A stretch of DNA of 14,797 bases from an uncultured Porphyromonadaceae bacterium. GTDB lineage: Bacteria > Bacteroidota > Bacteroidia > Bacteroidales > Muribaculaceae. How positions within the stretch are numbered: the first letter of the stretch is position 1; every line of letters begins with the position of its first letter. The position numbers and the translations under genes were made by a program. The stretch covers positions 1 through 14,797 of the forward strand of contig UREH01000044.1 of assembly GCA_900546835.1 (NCBI GenBank), written 5' to 3'. Positions 1 to 6,327 of this stretch are shown piece by piece. Under the pieces are notes generated by a model. It was not told the origin of the DNA. It made no database searches and was given only the letters and a program-made list of their open reading frames with translations.

Positions 1-959
1 ATAAGAGACAGGTGAGCAACCTGCAGGCCACCGACCCGGGCGTATACAACCAGGTGATGGCCACGGGAGTACCGACCGACGACGGCGTGGTGCTCCACCA
101 CCGCTCGGTAATAGCCCAGATGCAGGTGAGCGTATCGTTCGGGCTGTCGATATTCCATACGGTCTTCAATCTGATAAACCTGAGCATAATGATCTGGCTG
201 ACCAATGTCTACGTGAAAATCGTGGAGATACTGGTGCCGGCCAAGCATTCGGGCGACGACGAGTTCCAGCTGAAATTCATCTCGGCCGGCATTCTTTCGG
301 CCTCGGAGCTGAATATCTCTCAGGCCGAGAAGGAGATGCACGTATTCGCCGAGCGCGTGGGGAGGATGCTCCCCATGGCCCGTGACCTGGTTCACACCAA
401 GGCGGGAAGCGACGACTTCAACCGCACATACTCGCGGCTGGAGAAATACGAGGAGATTTCCGACCGCATGGAGCTGGAGATAGCCAACTACCTGAACCGA
501 TGCGCCGAAGGGCGGCTCTCCAACGAGTCGAAGCGGCGTCTGGCCGCCATGCTCAGCATCGACAGCGAAATCGAGAGCATAGCCGACGCCATGCTCGGCG
601 TGGGCAAGATTCTGCTGCGCAAGCAGGAGAGCGGCGTTCACTTCAACGATGAAATCTACTCGAACATCGACCTGATGTTCGGCTACGTGGAGAAGTCGGT
701 GGGCGGCATGCTCAAGGTGCTCAGCAATCTGGAGAACGTCGACGAGCACGACATAATAGCCTGCTACAACCGCGAGCGCGAAATCAACAATCTGCGCAAC
801 CAGCTCCGCACGGCCAACGTGGTGAACATCAACGGCCGTCACTACGAATATCAGAGCGGCATCTACTATATGGACATCATCTCGACCCTCGAAAAGGCCG
901 GCGACTTCATAATCAACGTGGTAGATACCATCCGCGACGAATTCCGCAACAAAAAGTAA
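1..959 (+). CDS. Na/phosphate cotransporter family protein with PhoU-like tail (5' end outside window)
   Basis: The reading frame is already open at the left edge, so the GTG at base 12 is an internal Val codon rather than the start; only the C-terminal ~318 residues are present. The visible part begins with the end of the transporter domain: a hydrophobic segment at about bases 120-240 containing FGLSIFHTVFNLINLSIMIW. A long helical region follows, rich in Glu, Arg and Leu, resembling a PhoU domain; its end (NREREINNLRNQLR, then LEKAGDFIINVVD) fits the PhoU E..I..L and LE.xGD pattern. Family knowledge: these NptA/PNaS-type proteins carry sodium-coupled phosphate uptake at the inner membrane, and the PhoU part is thought to regulate it. 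The next gene starts 43 bases downstream on the same strand, so co-transcription is likely. Family call is firm; substrate is inferred. Confidence 0.85.
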   Translation, partial: KRQVSNLQATDPGVYNQVMATGVPTDDGVVLHHRSVIAQMQVSVSFGLSIFHTVFNLINLSIMIWLTNVYVKIVEILVPAKHSGDDEFQLKFISAGILSASELNISQAEKEMHVFAERVGRMLPMARDLVHTKAGSDDFNRTYSRLEKYEEISDRMELEIANYLNRCAEGRLSNESKRRLAAMLSIDSEIESIADAMLGVGKILLRKQESGVHFNDEIYSNIDLMFGYVEKSVGGMLKVLSNLENVDEHDIIACYNREREINNLRNQLRTANVVNINGRHYEYQSGIYYMDIISTLEKAGDFIINVVDTIRDEFRNKK

Positions 960-1002
960 ACCTCCACCCCCCGAACCACCTAACCCACCTCAGCGAGCCA
1001 CG

Positions 1003-1800
1003 ATGGCCTCAACCCTTTCGGCCAACCCCTTCAACACCGCCACCGAGGCCGACGCCCCGGCGTCGGCCTCCGACCGCGAGCTCTACAGCTCGCAGGCTCC
1101 GGCATGGACCCACGGCCACGCGGGGCAGCCACGGCCGCTCACGCCAGCCACCGACTCGGGGATACTGGCCATACTGGTGGCCATGCTGGTGCTTGTGGGG
1201 CTCAACATGCGCCACGTGCGCCGCATCTTCTCGTCGCTGCCCCAGGACCTTCTGTCGGTTCGCCGGCGCAACAACGCCTTCGACGAGCATACCGCCAACG
1301 AGACCCGCGTGATAGCCCTTCTGCTGCTCGGCACCGCCGTAATGGAGGGGCTTCTACTGTTTCTCTGGCTGGGCCGCATCGGGCCGCTTACCACCGCGGC
1401 CACCGTATTCTCCACCATCACGGCCCTGATAGCGCTGATGGTGGCCTTCTACCTCTTCCAGCTGGCCGCCTGCTCTCTGGTGGGCTTCACATTCACCGAT
1501 CGGCTCTCGGCCTCGCTCTGGCGACGCGGGCTGAACGCCTCGACGGCCATTCTCGGCATCGCCCTGACGGCCCCGGCCATGGTGGCGCTCTTCTATCCGG
1601 CCTTTCGGAGCGACATGCTGCTGGCGGGGGCCATACTTTACGTTTTATCACGTTTATGCTACATATATAAAGGATTTAGAATTTTTTACGACAAAATCCC
1701 CTCATTACTTTACTTTATTTTGTACCTTTGCTCCTTGGAAATAGTCCCAGTCATCGCCGCTTGCCTTCTGGCATCGGAAATTTGTGTAAAAGCGCAATGA
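1003..1800 (+). CDS. DUF4271 integral membrane protein
   Basis: 265 residues. A polar, Ala/Ser/Thr/Pro-rich N-terminus (about 1-50) is followed by roughly six hydrophobic segments near residues 52-68, 104-123, 132-155, 180-198, 204-220 and 235-260. The C-terminal block (LSRLCYIYKGFRIFYDK, then LLYFILYLCSLEI) is the signature I recognise for DUF4271, a Bacteroidetes membrane family of unknown function usually placed just before hemD. The stop codon overlaps the hemD start (ATGA, 1797-1800), suggesting translational coupling. Oddly, the last ~170 bases are strongly AT-rich compared with the GC-rich first 600, and they contain a possible promoter for hemD. The ATG at 1003 is the first in frame after the upstream gene. 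Family assignment is fairly sure; the biochemical role is unknown, and a link to tetrapyrrole metabolism would be only guilt by association. Confidence 0.85.
   Translation: MASTLSANPFNTATEADAPASASDRELYSSQAPAWTHGHAGQPRPLTPATDSGILAILVAMLVLVGLNMRHVRRIFSSLPQDLLSVRRRNNAFDEHTANETRVIALLLLGTAVMEGLLLFLWLGRIGPLTTAATVFSTITALIALMVAFYLFQLAACSLVGFTFTDRLSASLWRRGLNASTAILGIALTAPAMVALFYPAFRSDMLLAGAILYVLSRLCYIYKGFRIFYDKIPSLLYFILYLCSLEIVPVIAACLLASEICVKAQ
1723..1730 (+). promoter_or_regulatory. Possible internal -7 element for hemD-rnpA
   Basis: TACCTTTG matches the Bacteroidetes -7 consensus TAnnTTTG and lies in the AT-rich 3' end of the DUF4271 gene, 66 bases before the hemD ATG. No clear TTTG (-33) element is seen 19-21 bases upstream. 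The bases also encode the conserved Tyr-Leu-Cys-Ser of DUF4271, so the match could be chance. Confidence 0.35.
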
Positions 1801-2546
1801 AGATTAAGAAAATTCTCGTTTCCCAGCCCAAACCTACTTCCGACAAATCTCCATATTTCGATATAGCAGCACGCTACGGCGTGGAAATGGTATTCCGCCC
1901 CTTTATCAAGGTAGAAGGCCTGAGTGCCCGCGAATTCCGCCAGCAGAAAATCAACATCACCGACTTCTCGGCCGTAATATTCACAGCCCGCACGGCCATC
2001 GACCATTTTTTCCGTCTCTGCGAGGAGATGCGGCTTATCATTCCCGACACCATGAAATATTTCTGCACCACGGAGTCGATAGCGCTCTATCTGCAGAAAT
2101 ACATCGTATATCGCAAGCGCAAAATTTTCCACGGCAAGACAGGCAAGCTCGCCGACATGCTCCCCTCGCTGACCAAGCACAACAAAGAGACATTCCTCTA
2201 CGCGGTGAGCGACGTGCATAAGAACGACACCAACGCCGAAATGCTCGACAAGGCCAAAATCAACTACACCAAGGCCGTGATGTACCGCACGGTGAGCAAC
2301 GATTTCACGCCCGACGAGCCTTTCGACTACGATATGCTCCTTTTCTTCTCGCCGGCCGGCATCGACTCGCTTCTCAAGAACTTCCCCGAATTCCAGCAGG
2401 GCGATATCCAGGTGGGCTGCTTCGGCGCCTCGACCGCCAAGGCCATCGAAGAGGCAGGGCTGCGCCTCGACCTCTCGGCTCCGTCGCCAAAAGCCCCCTC
2501 GATTACTGCCGCGCTCGACCTCTTCCTCAAGGAGAAAAACGCCTGA
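1797..2546 (+). CDS. hemD: Uroporphyrinogen-III synthase (HemD)
   Basis: 249 residues from the ATG at 1797. An in-frame ATG at 1728 would add 23 unlikely residues; starting at 1797 gives the familiar MKIKKILVSQPKP N-terminus and an ATGA overlap with DUF4271. Family hallmarks are the two-lobe pattern: IFTARTAIDHFFRLC at about 61-75, the linker around YFCTTESIALYL (88-99), FFSPAGIDSLLKNFP (183-197), and the closing GCFGASTAKAIEEAG (207-221) before PSPKAPSITAAL. Known role of the family: cytoplasmic cyclisation and D-ring inversion of hydroxymethylbilane to uroporphyrinogen III, the branch point to haem, sirohaem and cobalamin. rnpA follows after 47 bases. Many Bacteroidales lack early haem synthesis, so whether this copy works in a complete pathway cannot be judged from the window. 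HemD sequences diverge strongly, so the call rests on pattern and context. Confidence 0.88.
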   Translation: MKIKKILVSQPKPTSDKSPYFDIAARYGVEMVFRPFIKVEGLSAREFRQQKINITDFSAVIFTARTAIDHFFRLCEEMRLIIPDTMKYFCTTESIALYLQKYIVYRKRKIFHGKTGKLADMLPSLTKHNKETFLYAVSDVHKNDTNAEMLDKAKINYTKAVMYRTVSNDFTPDEPFDYDMLLFFSPAGIDSLLKNFPEFQQGDIQVGCFGASTAKAIEEAGLRLDLSAPSPKAPSITAALDLFLKEKNA

Positions 2547-2593
2547 CAGCCGGGGGCGTCTGCTCCTCTCCACCCCATCCTGTTCCCATCCAG

Positions 2594-2977
2594 ATGCAGC
2601 GTAGATATACACTCGGCAAAGCCCATAAACTCTGCAGCCAGACGGCCATAGACACCCTTTTCGCCACGCGTCGCGAGGGGTGCTCGATGCTCGCCTACCC
2701 TCTGCGCGCCGTATGGACCGATTCGCCCGCGGGCTACGCCCAGCAGGAGCGGGTGGAATTTCTGATTTCGGTGCCGAAGCGCAAGCTGCGCCACGCCGTA
2801 GACCGCGTGAAGATGCGCCGCCGCATCCGCGAGGCCTATCGCCGGAACCATGGCGACATCGCCGGCTCCGAGGGGACGCGCCTACAGGTGGCATTCATCT
2901 ATGTGGCTGACCATCTGGAGCATTACGGCCGCGTGGAACGCGCCATGAAGCGTATTCTCGCCTCACTGCCACGTTGA
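2594..2977 (+). CDS. rnpA: Ribonuclease P protein component (RnpA)
   Basis: 127 residues, a normal length for the family. RnpA binds the catalytic RNase P RNA and helps it remove 5' leaders from precursor tRNAs. Evidence: the opening RYTLGKAHKLCSQTAIDTLF resembles the usual start of the fold, VEFLISVPKRKLRHAVDR (54-71) gives the central strand and cleft, and RVKMRRRIREAYR (71-83) is the basic RNR-type helix. In that helix the usual R-N-R reads R-V-K, so the typical Asn is replaced; from memory such variants occur in Bacteroidetes, and the fold is otherwise intact. The gene follows hemD by 47 bases. In many Bacteroidales yidD and then tatD come next; here yidD is absent and non-coding DNA follows. 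The call is confident. Confidence 0.93.
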   Translation: MQRRYTLGKAHKLCSQTAIDTLFATRREGCSMLAYPLRAVWTDSPAGYAQQERVEFLISVPKRKLRHAVDRVKMRRRIREAYRRNHGDIAGSEGTRLQVAFIYVADHLEHYGRVERAMKRILASLPR

Positions 2978-3057
2978 CTGCCGTAGAGGCATACGACACA
3001 AGATGTAGCCGAGATTTCAGCTTTTTAACAAATTTTTTCGGAAATTAGGTTAATTGA

Positions 3058-3090
3058 TTTGCAGAAAGGGGATACGATTCAGTAGCTTTG
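3058..3090 (+). promoter_or_regulatory. Bacteroidetes-type promoter for the 3097-3560 transcript
   Basis: TTTG at 3058-3061, a 21-base spacer, then TAGCTTTG at 3083-3090, a full match to TTTG-N19-21-TAnnTTTG. The upstream 30 bases are A/T-rich (runs of T at 3022-3026 and 3033-3038), as at an active promoter. Transcription would begin near 3096-3098. No protein gene lies downstream on this strand before the terminator at 3521, which is why a non-coding RNA is proposed. Confidence 0.65.
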
Positions 3091-3096
3091 CAGTCA

Positions 3097-3560
3097 GAAG
3101 ATTGTACAGGTATCCCAGCCAGTCGAACACACACATCCGGGCCGTTCCCAACAAAAAATACGGATTCCCCTCTCCCCCGCGAAAAGCACCGACACACCAA
3201 TCCCTTACACCAGTCTTTCGACATACTACGCACATTATCACACACGCAATCCCTAAATGAAACGATATACACGAGTCTTAAAGACCCATGCATCTACCAT
3301 TCCCGCATCATTGCGGCAAGTGGCATTCACACCATAATGCCGAAACCGTAGAGATGTGAGGATGATTTGCACCATCCGCAACAATCTCCTACGGGTGAGC
3401 GGCCTCATTGTCGTAATGAGTGTGAGCGGACCTGAATATCATCATATCGAAGATTCAATATATACAATTAATAAGATAGGCAATTAGTAGATTGCCCGAA
3501 GAGAACCGGGCAAAGAAAAAGCAGGTGCCGGATTGCGAAATCCGACACCTGCGCTTTTTT
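3097..3560 (+). ncRNA. Candidate structured non-coding RNA, family not recognised
   Basis: This fills the 596-base gap between rnpA and the GH13 gene and is bounded by a consensus promoter and an intrinsic terminator. The first ~200 nt are C/A-rich, very poor in G and look unpaired. The 3' half is a chain of stem-loops: CCGCA/TGCGG (3303-3307/3312-3316, loop TCAT); GGCATT/AATGCC (3322-3327/3336-3341); a branched element with CCGTA/TACGG and GAGAT/ATCTC (3346-3355/3384-3394, one bulged C) enclosing GGATG/CATCC (3360-3364/3373-3377); CTCATT/AATGAG (3404-3409/3415-3420), flanked by direct repeats GTGAGCGG at 3395-3402 and 3422-3429; TTGCCCG/CGGGCAA (3492-3498/3507-3513); then the terminator. I do not see marks of RNase P RNA, tmRNA or SRP RNA. 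Short open frames here look non-coding. A long untranslated leader or degenerate DNA are alternatives. Ends are estimates. Confidence 0.45.
3521..3560 (+). terminator. Intrinsic terminator, probably bidirectional
   Basis: A 14-base-pair stem with one C-A mismatch (arms 3521-3534 and 3539-3552, loop GCGA) is followed by six T residues at 3555-3560. On the minus strand the same stem is followed by TTTTT (complement of 3516-3520). It sits 21 bases beyond the GH13 stop codon and at the end of the candidate RNA, so it can end both convergent transcripts. Confidence 0.85.
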
Positions 3561-3573
3561 ATATTTCAATCAA

Positions 3574-6171
3574 TCAGAGGGCGAGCTTGCGGGTGGAGCC
3601 GAGGGCGCTCACGAGGTAGACGCCACGACGGAGCGATGTGGAGGCCACACGGGCACCGCCTACGTTATATACCTGATATTCAGCGGGAGTGAGCTCACGT
3701 CCGTCGGGGGCATAGATGTGGAGGTCTGAACCGATTACCTTCATGGTGAAGCCGCAGCCGTCGGGGTTGCTGTCGGAGAGGACGCCGTCGACGCCGAGTG
3801 TATTCTCCGATGCGTAGACCAGATAGGCCCCGGCAGGCACATTATTGATGTAGGCGCCGGATATGGTGGGCTGGGATTCGCCCGAGAGAAGCGGACTCTG
3901 GTCGAGCACAACCATATTTCGGGGATTGACGGTGGCGGGAATGTAGATATTGGCCGTGCCGCTGACGTTGGGGTTGACCACGAGAAGGAGCTCGCGCGAG
4001 CCGTCGGTGAGCGTCAGGGTACGTCCGCCGCTCCATGCGTCGAGCGATACGGTGGCTTCGGCCGACTCGGCGAATAGCGTGGGATTGAGCGTGCGCAGGT
4101 GGATAAGCTGGCGGTAGCTCTCGTGGAGGCTCTTGTTGTTGGCATTGTTGAGGAGGCTCCAGACCATGCGCTTATTGCCTGTGTCGTTGCCGCCCGAGGA
4201 GTTTTTGGTCGTCTGGTCGGCGCCGAGTTCCTGGAACTGCCAAATCATGTGAGACCCGGGGGTAAGCAGCATCTGGGCTGCCACGGAGCCGAGGCGACGC
4301 ATCATAATGGGAGCGTTGCCTTTTACGCCCGAGGCGCCGTAGGTCTTCACCTTATATGCCATTCGCTCCTCGTCGTGGCTCTCGGCGTAGCTGACGGTCG
4401 AGCCCCAGAGCCGACCGCCGTCGCTGGGAGCGTAGAAGCGGCTGAGGCCTGCACCGGATTCATAGCCCATGGCAAACTGGCAGGAGGCGTAGTTTATGTT
4501 GGCCCAATTGAGTTCCTGGTCGCGGGCCATGTCGTTTTCCTCCTCCACTCCGGCGAGGTTTTCATTGATCATGTAGGCGTCGGGCTTTACGGTGCGCACG
4601 GCATCGTGGAGTGCCTTCATGCGGGCCACGCGCGAGGCGTTGAACGCGCCGGTGAGATCTTCGAGGTTCGAGGGGCTGCCCCACTGGTTGGTGGCGGCGT
4701 TGTAGGTCGGGTTGTTGTATGAATCATTGTAGCCCAGGCCCTTGACGAGGTCGAAGCGGAAGCCGTCGGCTTTGAACTCGGTAATCCAGTATTTAAGGGC
4801 GTCCTCGAAATGCTGCTCTACGAGTTCGTATTCCTGCTTCCAGTCGTTGAACACCGAATATGCGTGGGGAGCCGAGCCGGCGGCGTTGAAGAATCTGGTG
4901 GAGATGCCGGGGTACATGTTGTACCACGGGTGGCGGCCATCGACGTGGTTGAACACGATGTCGAGAATCACGGCCATGCCGCGTTTATGGCATTCGTCGA
5001 TGAAGCGGCGATAGGCGTCGGGGGTTCCGTAGGCCTTGTCGGGGGCGAGATAGAAATTGGGGTTGTAGCCCCAGCTCTGATTGCCGCTGAACTCCATGAT
5101 GGGCAGGAGCTCCACGGCGTTGACTCCGAGGTTCTTGAGATAGTCAAGCTTGGCGATGGCCTTTTCGATAGTGCCGTCGCCGCGGGCAGCGTTTTCCGTG
5201 CCGGTGAAGTCGCGGACAAGCAGCTCGTAGATTACCAGGTCGGAGCGGTCGGGGCCCTGGAAGTCAGTCACTTCCCATGGATAGTCGCTCTCGTTGCTGT
5301 TGAACACGGCCAGGGGAATGGAGGGCGTTGCCACGAGGCGCTCCGGATAGGCGGGCATGTCGGGGAATACGGTGGCGGGTATGGTCTTGTCGTTCTCATA
5401 GTCGAGCACGAGGTGTGCATAGGGGTCGCCGACCTCAATCTGACCGTCGACAAGGTAGTAGTAGGTCTGGTTCTGGCCGTTGGCCACGCCGGGAACTGTG
5501 CACCAGAAGTAGCGGTTGCCGTTGTAGTCGGTATAGTTCATCTGTTGCGAGGGGGTGAGGGCGTAGTCGTTCCATGATCCGCGGAGCACGACCGATTTTT
5601 TTTCGGGAGCCACGAAGCAGAATGTGGCGGAGCCGTCGGCGTTGGGCGTTACGCCCAGCTTCGGCGTGCCGCCGGGATATGCTTCCTCTTTAGGCTGGGG
5701 GAAATTCTCGGGGAAGAGCGTGAGGTAGATGTCGCCGCCCATGAGGGTCTTGCCTTCAGGCTTTGTGCCGGAGGTGGCGTGGAACACGAAAGTCAGCTTC
5801 TCGATGGTCTCGCCTTCGGGGACGCCGTACCACTGGCGGATGTCGGGGATGGTGAGTGTCCAGAGGTTGGGTCCGGCGTAGGTCATCTTGAATTTGTCCT
5901 GGGGGGCGTTCCAATTGGAGGTGGTGTAGAGCCAGTCGCGGTTGGATTTGGACTTGTCGGTGATCACGCCGGTATGGGCGTAGACGGCGGCCGACGATGA
6001 GAGGCCGACCATGCCGCGGTTGCCCCAGTCGGCATGGAAAGTGATAACGACGTTTTTGGTATCCTGAGTAATCACCTCAGGCTGGGTTGTGACAACCTGG
6101 GCGCTGACGTCGACGCGGCCCAAGAGGGCCACCAGCAGCAGCTCCGCTGCAAGGCGTAGAAAGTTTTTCAA
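3574..6171 (-). CDS. Secreted alpha-amylase family (GH13) glycoside hydrolase with T9SS-like C-terminal domain
   Basis: 865 residues from a TTG start at 6171. No ATG occurs between the open frame's far upstream limit and mature sequence; the TTG gives a credible signal peptide (MKNFLR, hydrophobic core at 11-18, VSA then Gln25 at the likely cut). Order: beta-rich N-terminal module (about 26-155), CBM48/early-set-like module (about 180-257), GH13 barrel (about 310-690), C-terminal beta domain, then a sorting tail (about 815-865) with VYNVGGARV and RRGVYLVSALG. Catalytic regions are intact: DIVFNH (404-409), GFRFD with nucleophile Asp474, INEN with acid/base Glu537, SHDE with Asp600. Likely role: hydrolysis of alpha-1,4-glucans at the cell surface or outside; exact specificity is unknown. 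A minus-strand promoter lies upstream and a terminator 21 bases after the stop. It stands alone, without susC/susD neighbours. Confidence 0.9.
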   Translation of the reverse strand: MKNFLRLAAELLLVALLGRVDVSAQVVTTQPEVITQDTKNVVITFHADWGNRGMVGLSSSAAVYAHTGVITDKSKSNRDWLYTTSNWNAPQDKFKMTYAGPNLWTLTIPDIRQWYGVPEGETIEKLTFVFHATSGTKPEGKTLMGGDIYLTLFPENFPQPKEEAYPGGTPKLGVTPNADGSATFCFVAPEKKSVVLRGSWNDYALTPSQQMNYTDYNGNRYFWCTVPGVANGQNQTYYYLVDGQIEVGDPYAHLVLDYENDKTIPATVFPDMPAYPERLVATPSIPLAVFNSNESDYPWEVTDFQGPDRSDLVIYELLVRDFTGTENAARGDGTIEKAIAKLDYLKNLGVNAVELLPIMEFSGNQSWGYNPNFYLAPDKAYGTPDAYRRFIDECHKRGMAVILDIVFNHVDGRHPWYNMYPGISTRFFNAAGSAPHAYSVFNDWKQEYELVEQHFEDALKYWITEFKADGFRFDLVKGLGYNDSYNNPTYNAATNQWGSPSNLEDLTGAFNASRVARMKALHDAVRTVKPDAYMINENLAGVEEENDMARDQELNWANINYASCQFAMGYESGAGLSRFYAPSDGGRLWGSTVSYAESHDEERMAYKVKTYGASGVKGNAPIMMRRLGSVAAQMLLTPGSHMIWQFQELGADQTTKNSSGGNDTGNKRMVWSLLNNANNKSLHESYRQLIHLRTLNPTLFAESAEATVSLDAWSGGRTLTLTDGSRELLLVVNPNVSGTANIYIPATVNPRNMVVLDQSPLLSGESQPTISGAYINNVPAGAYLVYASENTLGVDGVLSDSNPDGCGFTMKVIGSDLHIYAPDGRELTPAEYQVYNVGGARVASTSLRRGVYLVSALGSTRKLAL

Positions 6172-6244
6172 AAAAATTTGCGTAAAATAATCTCTTTTCG
6201 GTATTAGGAATAATCCCTCCTGGGTCGGATTGCGTATCCGCCTG

Positions 6245-6275
6245 CAAATATGGCGAAAAAATTCGGAAACCGCAA
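6245..6275 (-). promoter_or_regulatory. Promoter for the GH13 gene
   Basis: Read on the minus strand: TTG (complement of 6273-6275), a 20-base spacer, then CATATTTG (complement of 6245-6252), which differs from TAnnTTTG at the first base. The start of transcription would be near 6238, giving a leader of about 67 nt before the TTG start codon. It lies back-to-back with the flippase promoter, only 15 bases apart. Confidence 0.5.
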
Positions 6276-6290
6276 CAGGGCAATGTGAGA

Positions 6291-6322
6291 TTTGGCGGGT
6301 TGGCGGGGGTTTTGTAACTTTG
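6291..6322 (+). promoter_or_regulatory. Consensus promoter abutting the flippase start codon
   Basis: TTTG at 6291-6294, a 20-base spacer, and TAACTTTG at 6315-6322 match TTTG-N20-TAnnTTTG exactly. The -7 element ends five bases before the ATG at 6328, so transcription should begin at or within a few bases of the start codon, implying a leaderless or nearly leaderless mRNA. Confidence 0.7.
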
Positions 6323-6327
6323 GAGTG

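Noticed and set aside
1710..2894. Minus-strand open frame of 394 codons opposite hemD and rnpA
   Set aside because: It covers two recognised genes on the other strand, is Arg/Gly/Glu-rich without domain features, and has no plausible promoter.
2978..3057. Intrinsic terminator directly after rnpA
   Set aside because: T runs are present at 3022-3026 and 3033-3038, but only 3-4 bp stems can be drawn before them.
3054..3351. Small open frames of 68 and 87 codons (plus) and 82 codons (minus) downstream of rnpA
   Set aside because: Composition is His/Thr/Pro/Ser-rich and random-looking, no family is recognisable, and the plus-strand starts precede or overlap the promoter.
3097..3560. tmRNA, RNase P RNA or SRP RNA as identity of the candidate RNA
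   Set aside because: No GAGGAAAGTCC-type RNase P core, no tRNA-like ends with CCA for tmRNA, and no SRP Alu/S-domain core could be found on either strand. 6S RNA cannot be excluded by eye.
4099..5577. Plus-strand open frames of about 207 and 255 codons inside the GH13 gene
   Set aside because: They are Gly/Val/His-rich shadows of the GH13 frame, whose catalytic motifs are all intact.
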